Source of the DNA: Anoplolepis gracilipes
Taxonomy: Eukaryota; Arthropoda; Insecta; Hymenoptera; Formicidae
NCBI RefSeq assembly: GCF_047496725.1
Contig: NC_132976.1
Span: 7,672,001 to 7,736,000 of the forward strand
Reading direction: 5' to 3'
Length of the DNA: 64,000 nucleotides
This document shows, piece by piece, positions 1 through 12,200 of the stretch. Below the pieces are notes generated by a model that saw only the letters and a list, made by a program, of their open reading frames with translations, was not told where the DNA came from and did not search any database. How positions within the stretch are numbered: position 1 is the stretch's first letter; each line of letters begins with the position of its first letter. A program made the translations under genes and the position numbers.

Positions 1-120
1 TTCGCATGATATATTCTGATTTTTGTCTCACAAAAAATGTGAAAAATTACGAATATACACAGTCCATATCTGATAATTATAGTATATGATAACCTGATAA
101 TTTCTAACACTAACACTCAC

Positions 121-212
121 CGTCATCTCGGCGCAGGAATGATCGATAAAAGTCAATTCCGATTCCTCACCGGCCAATAGCACGCTGACAGTCTTTTCAC
201 CAGACTCGTCGT
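121..212 (-). CDS. Rgk: RGK GTPase exon: switch region
   Basis: 92 nt. Acceptor TTGCAG just above 212 and donor GTGAGT at 120-115. The codon for Asp spans the junction with the P-loop exon (G|AC). It encodes DDESGEKTVSVLLAGEESEL followed by TFIDHSCAEMT and ends in phase 0. It covers the region after switch I and the altered G3 motif, which lacks the Ras DxxGQ. The next exon is beyond position 1. Confidence 0.9.
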
Positions 213-3200
213 CTGCAATAAATAAAGTATCAAAAATATAGTTTGGTTTTTGAAAAAACATATATAAATTTTAAAATATTATAAACAAGTAAAATTTCTT
301 CAACAAATTAAAAAATATAGTAACTAAAAATAATTATTATATTAATAGTAAAACTTGATATATATTTCTCAAATATAAAAAATAATAATAGCTGAATAAT
401 TAGTTGATAAATTAAATTGGAAGTCAAACTAATTTTATAAAAATATGAAAGCCTCGAACGAATAATCACTCTGTGAAATGTTTTTTTGCTTTTAATTTAT
501 TTCAAATACTAGAAATGTGCAGATATTATTTATAAAATACAAATCGGATCAAATTCAGGTTTTCTCATTGATTTCGAAACAACCTTGATTATCCAACAAT
601 AATCGAATAATCCTAAAATTTCTCATATTACTTCCGATATTACCTATGACAATTTTAATTGTTGCAATTACAAATATGAGAATTGCAAAATTTATTTAAA
701 AAGACTAAAGATTAATTTTATTTATTTATTTACTTTGCTGTGAAATTTTTGTGTATAAACTTTTGAACGAGATCCAAAATAAACAAATATGTGCATTCAA
801 ATCGGATTTGATACCGCTCGCGTACATACGGATCAAATATGTTCGGGGACCCGGAAATATCGCGTGCCTGGACCATTCCGCACGAACCATTGTGCAGACG
901 CACGCGAACGCACGATTTTTCCGTGTCCGTCCGGGTGAAATAATTGCATCACACTTCATACCGGATAGAGAGTAACATGCTCTGCTTGTTTTCGTTCCGA
1001 TTCATTCAATTGACTTTCATGATTCTTTCGTCCACGACGAAGATCGCGTGTCGCATTCTCGATCGATCGATCATACATCGTGACTGTGGGGAGAGAAGGC
1101 CGTGGTTAGGTTTTTACGGCCGCAACGCGGTCGACTCACCGATCGAAGTATCGTAGGCGTGCAGGTACTCGGAAGTCATAAATTGAGACACCAACGAGCT
1201 TTTGCCGACGGCGGGGGCGCCTAGCATAAGGACGCGATACGGGGCCGGACCTTGGGACGCGCTGCTCTCCCTCGAGCTCGCCAACGAGCCCGCTGCCGAA
1301 TTCCGTGCCGATCCCGGGTACGAGGCAGTCAGGTGCTCCGTGCTGCGCCGAATAGAAGAAAGGCTAGGCGCGTATCGAGATTAGCATGGGACATGGCTGT
1401 ACCGTCGATTTATGTATTATATATATATATGTCGAGATAAATAGGGATCAATTTACTAGGAAAATAAAAAAAAGTAGCATTCTTGTTTTGTAGATTTTCC
1501 AAGCGACAATTTTGAAAAAGTTGCATGGGTTATTTAAGCGTTAGAAAAAAATAGAATGGTTGTCACGCAGATTTAACCTGGGAATATTACAACTTTTTAA
1601 AATTACATTAATGTTATAACCGCGTAAAAATACAAACTGTGTTTTACTTGAAAAATTAAAAAAGTGCTTTTATATCTTTTTTATCCTTCACATATGTTCA
1701 TGTGAATGTACACATTTTATAATAAATAAATAATATTGTAAAGAAAATATGGAAATCGCAATATTTTTACATAAGTATGCTTTTTCGCATGCGTATAACA
1801 TTTCATGTTAAAAAAATGATCATTATCATTAATAAAAAATGAATTTGAAAAACTACTTGACTATGCATTTTAAGAAAAGATTTTCAGAAAAGATTGCGAT
1901 AAAAAGTGATTCGCATTGTAATGAAAATATAGTCAAATATAGTAAACATTCTTTAAATGTATTACTTAAAAAACGGATTAAAATTTTTATTACATTTTTT
2001 ATTCAATTTATCATATTTTTTAATATTTAAAATAAAATGAAAGAGCGCATGTTAAGACATAAAGTAAACTAATATGAGAGAGAGAAATAGAGTTGCCACT
2101 TGACGCAGCATTATCAGACAAATTGTCTCTTGTAAAAAAAACATTTATGAATAGACGAAAACAATATATATAAATGTTATTATATTTAGTTTTATGGCAC
2201 AAGTAATCCAAAACAAATAAAGAGAAAAACCATCTCTTTTTGAGGCAAATAATCTATAGAAATTCTTGTATTGCACATATTTTTTTCATATATATATACA
2301 CACTTTTTTCTTTTTCTATCTCTCTTTTTCTCTTATATAGAGTATTTCTATATTCTTTTTTAAATAAACAATATATGAGAAATGTAGCGTCCATTTAGTA
2401 GAATTTACTATTCTAGTAGATGCCTGAGATATAAGACTCTGCAGCTCAGGGCTTAATTTAAAGCAGCTAAAGCCTTTTAGCCTTTATTATATATGAATTG
2501 TTGAGTAACAAACCACCATTTTTGTTTCAATATATCTATATAACAAACCTTTCCTCTGTGATGTGTCCTAAATAAATAATAAAAACATTATACTTATATG
2601 ATCGTACGAGGTGTCTCGTAAGATTTTGCGTCAAACTTGGAAGACACGTCTTACGAGGATATAAGATGATTTTATCTTGGTGGAAATTTCCTTTTTCGGC
2701 TGTATCTGTCGCCTTCTCATGTAGTAATCTCGGGATTTTTAGTGTCAAATATTTTAAGCAACGGAGTCTTAAATTAAGATTTTGCTAAACCTAACTTGAA
2801 ATTAACTGAGAACTAGGACTCTATAGCTCGACGGTTTAATATACTAAAGTCTTTTAGCCTTTAATGTTAAACATATCTATAATTACGTGCTCCGGTTTAA
2901 ATTTTGCACAGAGGAAAGGTCAACTCCGATTTCGTCACGGAATATGCTTCTGCAATTAAATTTTAGAAAATATTTTGTATATATTCTTATACAATATATT
3001 GATATTGCAAGTATAAACTTTAAACAATATTCTTTACATTGTATCGTAATAAAAATGTTTTACTTTTCATTTAATATATCGATATCAAATTCAATACGAT
3101 TGTATCTTGAAAGGGAGAAAGAATCGTAATAGGTTTATTCAATCGCCCATGAATATTCAACGTTTCGCACTTTAGTCAGCAGAAACTGAGTAATAAAATC

Positions 3201-6200
3201 AACAATCATAACGATAAGACTAGTTATCTCAATCACTAATATCCTGCATTTCTTTAATTTATTTCGATATTGGACTCTCTATTATATTTGTATATATTTA
3301 TTATACGAGTATATTTAATATATAATACATTATATTATGCATTATTATGTGTTTTAAAGCAAACTTTACGAGGATCACACAAATCAAAAGTATTTCATTA
3401 AAAAAGTTGTATTATTAAAAGAATTATCATTATTAATTATTAATATAATTATTTATAGAGTTATTATTAATTGCAAATATTATTTGTAAAAAGCATAATA
3501 AATATCCTTGTGAGAAAATGAGGTTTAAAATTAAATTCCTTTTACAATATTCTAATTTCATTAAACATGTTATATCAATATGTTACATATAAATTATTTA
3601 CCATATAAACAGAGTTTCAAATACAAAATACAAGTTGCAACATATTCGATATATTATAATATAATATAATATTATATTATATAATAATATATAATATATA
3701 ATGTAATATTTCACGTAAGAGATGTAAGATTTGAAATATAAATATGTTAACCCAGTTTCTTCAGAAAAAAAGAGAGATATGAAATAATATTTTATATCTT
3801 TCAAATGTTTACGTAAATTGCATAGTATTCATTTGAAATACCATGTCCTCTTGATTTATTATATTTGCGTGGTGTTTGAGGACCACGCTCTAAGGTCCAA
3901 CGCGCGTGTCTACGTCACATCAACGCCACACGTAAACTCACGCGTTCGATCTAGAGCGACGGCCCGGTCCGCTTCTACGACAAGAAGAGGGTGAACCGGA
4001 GATAGAAGTCGGAGATATTCTACGGCGTGCTCCTTCCGAGCAAAGCAGACGAAGCGGTACAATCACAGATATCGTCGACCAACCGTGAAGTAATAAGTGG
4101 AACTGTCGATATTGCTACAGCTATCGACACTCCGTTAATAAAAATACATTCTTGTCAATTTTCTCTTGAAATCCCTTCATATCGCGTGAATATAAAGAAA
4201 ATAAGTTTACAACGATAACGAACGTTACTTCTTGAAAAAGATGGTGAAAGACACTCAAAGATACGGAGTCGATTTTATTGACGTTAGTTAATATGACTAT
4301 TCAATAACGAGTAGCTTAAGATAAATATAGAAATTTGAGATTTAAGTTTGATTTCTATATTTTATTTAAATGGGGAGAAATAATATTTAAAAATTTGTAT
4401 AATAAGAATATTTCCGTCTAGGAGAGGGATCTAGATCGCCTTAATCGCGCGTTAATCAAACTTACCTGGAATTGCTGGATGCGACGCTGTTATTAGAACG
4501 CGATCTGCGGCTCTTGAGAGAATCGCCTCGATTCACCACTCCTTTGCCCGTGATACTGAAATGTCGTAATCTGTAGTATTCCTCCTCCACGCCGGTGTTG
4601 GGCATACTCGCCACTCGCGATCTCTGTTGCGGAAGACACAGATAATTCGGTCGACCGGAAGAACGACTGCCGGGGGCCTTCACTGATTGCGACCGGCTAT
4701 GATGGGGACTTCCATATCTGCGATAAAGGATAACACGATTGCTACTACTACTGAAATATTGAACATATACAGGATGGTCCACAGAAAGAAAAATCAATAC
4801 CACAACAAAATACGGTGTAGGCGATCTTTATGAAATGTCTTCAAAATAATATATATTTTTAAATAATTCTTTTGTAATTTTTTCAAATTCTTTCAGCCAC
4901 TTTAATAATTTTGAGCAAAAAGCTAATAAATATATGTGATAAATAAACTACGAAGAATATCCATTAAGATTAAAAATCTTGGAATTTTAGAGAACATAAT
5001 TAGAATATTTAAGAAGCATGGTTAATTTTTGTCTTAATATTATTATTTAAAACATAAAAATTTTTCTTAAATATATTAATAATCATTTACAAATATTACA
5101 CATACCTTTAAATTTAAATAAGCACAATTCTAAACTGTCCATAATTGAATACATTTCTATTCAACATACTTTTTATTCATAGTACTTGATGTTTTTCCAA
5201 AGTATAGATTTTTCCTTCTGAAACATCCTATGTAAGTCTATAAATATTCAATATTTCCGGTTAAAACTTTCGACAAGATTTCAGAAGAAACTTTCTTTTT
5301 ACCGTAATCGAAAACATATCGAATTATATAAAATATATCTGAAAGAGCTCTTTCCTTATCTAGATAATATTTATATTCCTTATCTAATTAATATTTTTAT
5401 TAAACTTTTCTTTCATATCTAACTATTGATTAATTTATTAGAGATATTACATTAAAAATATAAAGTGTTGTTTATTTAAATTTAATTTATCTAATTTATT
5501 TTAATATCTCAATATTTTTAATATTTTTTCTAACGTCTCGCTTTAATGTCTTTTAATATATTATTAAAAATATTATCACCAAAATGTTTTATTTCAAAGA
5601 TAATACTAGTTAGTAATTATGTGACGAAAGATTCAGAAAGATTCAGAATAATAGTATTATATCGCGAAAAATTAACGATGAAGCGTGTCAGTTATATTTC
5701 GGAAAACACCATTAGTTCTTTTTTGAAAACTTTATCTGTATGTCAAGAGATATAACCACATTAGGAACTTCAAGGTAAAGACCAGCTATATTTCGCCAAA
5801 CGTCGTCCATTAGTTACATCCCCTTGGACATCCCCAATTTTTATGAAGCCTATATCATCGAGATCGACCATGTCGTTTTATGGCGACCGTCGATAAGAAA
5901 CCGCAAATGCCGCAACGGCGGTCAATATCATTCGCTCACCTCATCTCGAAGTCGTGTATCTCCTGCAGGGTAAGAGTGTTGGCAACGTCTAACAACTGCC
6001 GCATGTTCTCCTCGCGTCGTCTGACATCCGTGTCCGGGTGTAGAAGAATCGTCGCCGCGGGCGCGTCCAGCGATAAAGACGGTTGTTGTACGACGATTGT
6101 CGCCTGGGTCGATCGTTTACCGGCGCCGCCGGCGCTTCCGCCTTTCGGGTATGAAAAATTCACCATCCGTTATCCTCTACTCAAGCCTGTTGATTTTGCG

Positions 6201-9200
6201 GGTCACGAGGACCAGCGGAGGAGAGGAAGAGATCATCCTCTCGTCACCGGCCCCGTTCCCTCGCGATCCTCCTCATTCTATTCTAACGCGGCACGGAACG
6301 CGTTTTTGACATTCTTAGGCTCGCCCTTTTTTTGGTTCCCCTCCTCGGCAAGATCGCCGAGAGGGTGCGTCTATGCCAGATGCGTGCCTGGTGACATATC
6401 CGCCATTGTATCCCGACGGAACCGCCGTCACTCGTGTATATTATCATTGATGATAATATTTCATTTCCAATAATAGACTCTCGATAGGGCTGACATCAAT
6501 TGTAGCGGAGAAGTTTCGATATATCGAGTATTTGTTTGGCGATTGTATAGACTGGGTCAGAGATTAATATCCCAAAATATTTTCCATGGTTGTAATTGGA
6601 TAAAGAATAAGAGGGATAGTAACCTTTTCGCGGTAAAAGTTAATTAAAATTAAATTAAAACGATTTCTGTTTAGCATTTATATATACTATATTTTACGCC
6701 ATTTTATCTAGTACATTTATTTGACATTTGTATAAAGTATGTCAAATCGATCGCTATAACTTCCATCTAAGAAGTCTTTTGTCAAAGTGTAGAGAATCAA
6801 TATTCCCTCAAAAGACATGTCGAAATATAAATAGTTTCCCACATGTAAACGATTGAAAATGAGAAATAAAAGCGAAGTTTATTCTGTGATTTTGACAAGA
6901 AATATTAATCCGCGGCTCGCTTGAGAAAAGAATCGGAATTAATATCGGAACTTGGTATAATCGAAAAGCGCTGAATTTTAAATACATTATACCCTCTTTC
7001 ACAATATACATATATAATGCATCGTAATACGTGTTTACTTCTCATTTCAATTTTTTGATGAGTTTGGAATCAAAGTTTAAGCTTGGTTGTTCTGTTCGTA
7101 TTTCAATATATAACCAATCCAATTAAGTTTTCGTTAAGGAAAGCCAGTTTGTTTTCAGAATCGATTACACAATTTTCTTTTAGAAGTGCAAGAGGGACAT
7201 TTTCATACAAATTACAATAATTACTTTTTTGGAATAATAAAATCTACAATTCAGATAAGATATTTTATTAAATATACCATTTAAAATGATAAAGCTTGAA
7301 ATGTGAAAAAAAAAAAATTACTGGTCGAATGATTTACCCGTGAATCTATAAATGGATATTCATTAGCTTACACTTTTGCAATTACTTTTCGAGATAAATT
7401 AAATTTAAAATCTCAATCCTAACAATAATAATCACAACATGATCCTACTATGTAGACGGTTAGTTGTGGTTCATAAACTTTTTTCATTCGAGATTGTTCT
7501 CGGTATAGTAATTTCTAACCCAGCCTGAAGGGTCGACAAGGATCTTTAAGACAGACAAACTCCTCGTTTAAACAAAAGTTCTGCAATCTGCGAACTCGCG
7601 CAATTGCAATTACCGAGATTCCATCCGACACTGGCGGACGGAATAATAACGAGGATTGTGGTAGCGAGGACGGCGATCCCACGGACATCATGGTGTGACT
7701 GTATGTGTGTATCTGTGTATACTAGTGAATAGAAACAAACAGGTAACGACAAAGCGTGATTCGATAGTAGGAATCGCAAGCGGCATTCTCAAGTTTTCTC
7801 TTTCACGCGATTAAACGATGCGACGTAGCCGGTCGCGTTGCAAAAATCGATATCGCGTATGGATTAACGTTTTAAATCCGATGAGTTTTCAGATTTCGAT
7901 GCTACAGACACATAAAGGATCTCATCTTGCGTGCTCGATTCACATGATTCTGATCGAACGAGATGAAATTAAGATTAATTCTCTCGAGCTCTTCCTCAAC
8001 AGTACTCTAAAAGTGATATTAATTGAAATTTAAAGAGAAAATACTTAAATATATAATATACTTTATATTATATATTTCACACACGTCATTAAATATAAAA
8101 TAGATTAATTATAAAACAATATATTATATACTCTTTTAATACATAGATAAAATGTCTAATAATTGTACTTTATGTACATATTAAATGTTTTTTTTTTTTT
8201 TTTTTTTTTTTTCAATTAAAGCCAAACTCGTGAAAACTGATCCTAATTGCATTCAGTCAGATTAGAATCTTTTGTATTGAGAATGATAAATGCTTAAGCA
8301 TTTTTCTATCTCTATAACATTAAAAATTGAGATCTCAACTAATTATACTGAATAGAATCAACATCGCGGTAACGTTACTCTATCATTGACGAATCTACAT
8401 CTATTTATTTATCTATAACGACTATCTATAACGACAAAATTCACATTTTGTAATACATATAGAGGAAAGCAGAGATATGGAAGAGGTAGAAATTTTAAAT
8501 GTCAAGAGTGAGATATAATTTAAAATTTTTTTTAAATATATAAATTTTAAATAATATAGATTATAGATAATGTAATACAATTCGCGAATATATGTATACA
8601 CCATTAAAGATGTATAAAATTCAAGATGTAAATTTAATAAACATAAAAAAATTACGCATTAATTTTATGAAATAACAGCATAATAAATGCATGTATTTCA
8701 TGTTCCTATCTCCTCCTTTATGTAGACCGCTTCCATAGATATTAAATAAAGTTAATGGAGATTTAATAGATTCTTTTTTTATTGTTGTTTTTAGAAAAAA
8801 AGGATTATTTAAATCTCTTTTAATTTTAATATGTATGTGAACGGTCCTATACAGGATGGCGACTAAATTCACACTAAAATCACACTAAGATCGATGTGTT
8901 TTATACACGCAACGGATTTTCAATTAGCGATCAGAGCAACGGCGACGTTAGTTCTCTCGGCTACGGCATCATCGATTACCACTGCAGAATTCGCAGGACA
9001 ACGAGTGGCAACATTAAGAACGTCGACATCGCGTCTCAAAAGAACCAGGTCTCGGGAGGACGAGTTTCGTCAAAGACGTAATATTGTCATGCTCCTTTTT
9101 TCCCCCCCTTTTCGCCCCTCTTGCCTCTCTCACGAGGCCGATAAGCGTCGTCGTCGTCGTTGTCGTTGTCGCCGCTCGTTGTCGTTATCTAAAATTCGCG

Positions 9201-12200
9201 CGAAAGAGACGCAAGCGTGATCGACAACGCAGGAAAAGGATAGAGACTCAGCGAAAATAAGAGATGGAGAACAAAGGAGAAGAAGCCCAAGCGCATTCGC
9301 ATATAGTCGCATATGTGTGTTACCGTATTGTATCCACGTAACACCAAAAAGAACGGCCGTCGAAAGGATCGCACATCATCATCATTGTCGTCGTCGTCGC
9401 CGTCGTCAATTATCGTCGTCATCGTCGGAGTCATTGTACAAACCTTCGTGCGCTTTCGACGGCCGCCCTGTGTGGATACGGAAATGACTATATCGTCTAT
9501 TCGCCGGACTATGTAATACCTATTGCGCAAAACGGGAAAAAGAGCCTGACCCATGAATGAATGGCTGAAACGAGTGGATGAGATTCTGAAAGAAAAGAAC
9601 ATCAATTCATTTCCTTAAAGCTATCGTCCATTTCTCTCGTCTCCTCACGTTTCCTCTCCCTCATGCATATATAATATATATACACGCATACACACGCACA
9701 TGGCGTACATCTACACGCACGAAATTGACTTACACCGATATCGATTGACGCTCTAACTTTGATTAGTCAAATTATTTACCTCTTCCATTCGTGCGAGGTC
9801 TTTGAAACTTCTCGTAATCTTGACAGCGAAAAAGAAAAGGTAAAATAAAGTAAAATAATTTATACTTTCAGATAAATAAGACAATTATAATAATAATACA
9901 ATTAATACATGTAACATTTTAATAATTTAATCAAATTTAATAGGTTTTATTAAATTTTACATGATGATATAAAAAAGAAGTCCGTATCAATTTTGTCAGT
10001 TAATAATTTTCCAGGGTCTTCCTATACTGTAGATAAGACTATGTATATCATAGACTATAATACCTTCCCTCTCGCAATCTAGAGACAGCGAATTACTAAC
10101 TGGAATTATTATATTTTAAAGAACCCGACTGCAGAGTCAGTCGATAGCCTTGGTTAAGTAACTCTGGTTAGCGATCGACAGCCTCGGCTAAGTAACATAC
10201 ACCTAAAGAATAAAATCAACGATTCATGGTCAATGTTAACCGAGGTTGCCAGTTTTCCGCCTTTCAATTTGTAATGATAGCCACGAGCGAGCGATCGATC
10301 TTCATTAGCAGGATCCAAATTCATCAAGTAAATTACTATGGATATGAATTAGGGCAAAGAGATCGGAATGACAAAGAGGGAGAATGAGAAAGAGAGAGAG
10401 AGAGAGGAACACTCGCGCCACTCGCTAAATTCGAGGGAGCAAAAAGTCGATAGGGCGAAAATTCGGATCTTTGTTTTTATCACCGACGAAAAGGTGGTGA
10501 CGTTCATCGCGGTTTCGGTGAATCTTGCCTAAACATTGCGTTCTTTAACAATGCGACTAGAAATCCTTTGATACTTTTGCAAAGAACAAGATTTTATTGA
10601 GAGACTCACCCGCTGATCGTCCTCGTGATTTCGTACTCGTGCTACGCTGGGTATTACAGCCCTGAGTATTGCATGGCTGAGTTGCATCTATGAGCGATAT
10701 ATCGAGCGGATTGGTTGTTACGTTGATGTTGGGCCTCTTTTGGCTTCGTTTGTGATCGGCGATGCCCTTCTCGAGCGCATTCGCCTGAATCGAGTTGACC
10801 TTGCCGCCGGTCATGTAATCGATCTGATATGCCACTCTGGTGTTCTGCTTCTCTTGAGCGGCCACCAAGTTTCGAATCGAACAGCGTGTGTCGATCGAAT
10901 CAGGTTGGCCCGCATCCACGGAACCTCTCACGGGAGTGCTAAACATAAAACGGGGCTATAGAATACGAATAATTTTGTCGCGATCGAGCGAGAGATAGTG
11001 ATTGATAAATTCACAACCGAACCAATACTTGTTTTTAAATTCTATTTGTCAAAATCGGATCAAATTTAGGATATGGGATCAATTCGAAAATTGCTCTCGG
11101 AATTCATAGCTTAGCCGTAAACTTTGTACTTACCCCGAGGGAAAAGATAACGAAAGTAGAAGGCATATAGAATCCCTTAAGAAACCTAACTCTTGCTCGG
11201 AGTAGAGAAGAAGTTCTTTAACTGAGAAATTATTGCACGAGATAGCGATTCAAAATCATGAAAAGAGTAATGTAACTGGTAGATAGTTTTATATAGAGAT
11301 AAAGTTTTTTCTCTATAAAATCTTACTAATTTTTTTTTTATTTTAAGATATAAGAAAAGAATATATATGTGTTTGTGTGTACGTATGTGGTACAGAACTT
11401 TATAAAATATTTTATGATATACTTTGGAGATATCAATGTTTCTAATTTTGAATTCTTAATTTTTAATAAAGTTTTTGATCACTTTATAGCATTTATTTGT
11501 AGCTATCTTATATGCAGAACATCGTTCACTTAAAACACTTAAATATAAAGCGCGTTAAATATATTTTCTATATTTTTAAATCACTCGTCTCGCTTAAATA
11601 TGTATATATCTCATTTGGCTTGGGCTCATGGTTTATAGATAAAATCGATTAAGTGACATACCTAAAGAAATCCGCGGCTCTGAGATCCGGGAGAGGCGGG
11701 GTTCTGCCGCTGCCGCCAAAGGTGAATCTGGTCTCCTGGTGAGACCCGATCATCGGCGTGGGTGGCGGAAGAGCCGACGTGCCCTCCGCGCCGTTAGATG
11801 CGTTGTATCCCTGACCGATGGAGTTGCTAATCGTCGCTTTGGGATTGCCGTCCGGTTGACCCGAGTCGAGTTTTGAACGGGAGCAACGACTCGACGGCCC
11901 CGCGACCTCGGTTCCATCGAAGCAAAGCGATGATGACGGCGACGTCGGAAGCGGCAACGGCGGTGTAGTTTGGTTCGCCGGTGCTGCGACAGAGATGGGC
12001 GACGTAGGCGATGCCGGTGATGAAGTATGGCTGGCTGTAGCTATATCATCGCAATGTCCAACGAGATGGATGGGTGATGACTGTGACGGGGCTGTAGCGG
12101 GAGGCGACATTTCAGCCGGCACGTCGATTAGGTCAAAACTGTCGTCTGGCTGCTCCCCGTCCGTCGTCGTCACCTGGAGAATGATAAAAAATCGTGTCCA

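Larger units (their letters stand above)
1343..4465 (-). other. RGK intron
   Basis: 3.1 kb, AT-rich. Contains the partial direct repeat at 2426-2486 / 2808-2863, the compound hairpin at 2615-2657, and an AT-palindromic stretch near 3640-3700. A CpG-richer patch at 3860-4060 has no supported exon. Confidence 0.65.
6167..10609 (-). other. RGK intron, with CpG-rich patches
   Basis: 4.4 kb. AT-rich apart from patches at about 7540-7920, 8890-9560 and 10060-10560. A 25-nt T tract lies at 8188-8212. The 9380-9430 segment is a degenerate TCG/GTC triplet repeat that generates long antisense open frames. No exon in phase with both 10610 and 6141 was found. Confidence 0.6.

Noticed and set aside
5880..6473. 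197-codon open frame on the plus strand
   Set aside because: It is antisense to the RGK exon at 5940-6166, whose minus frame is phase-matched and recognisable; the plus frame is a shadow.
8848..8866. TATACAGGATGGCGAC, resembling the left end of the 4770 element
   Set aside because: No matching inverted end found nearby, so an element cannot be delimited.
9189..9605. 138-codon minus ORF with Asp-rich run
   Set aside because: Arises from TCG/TCA triplet repeats; no splice-consistent neighbours.
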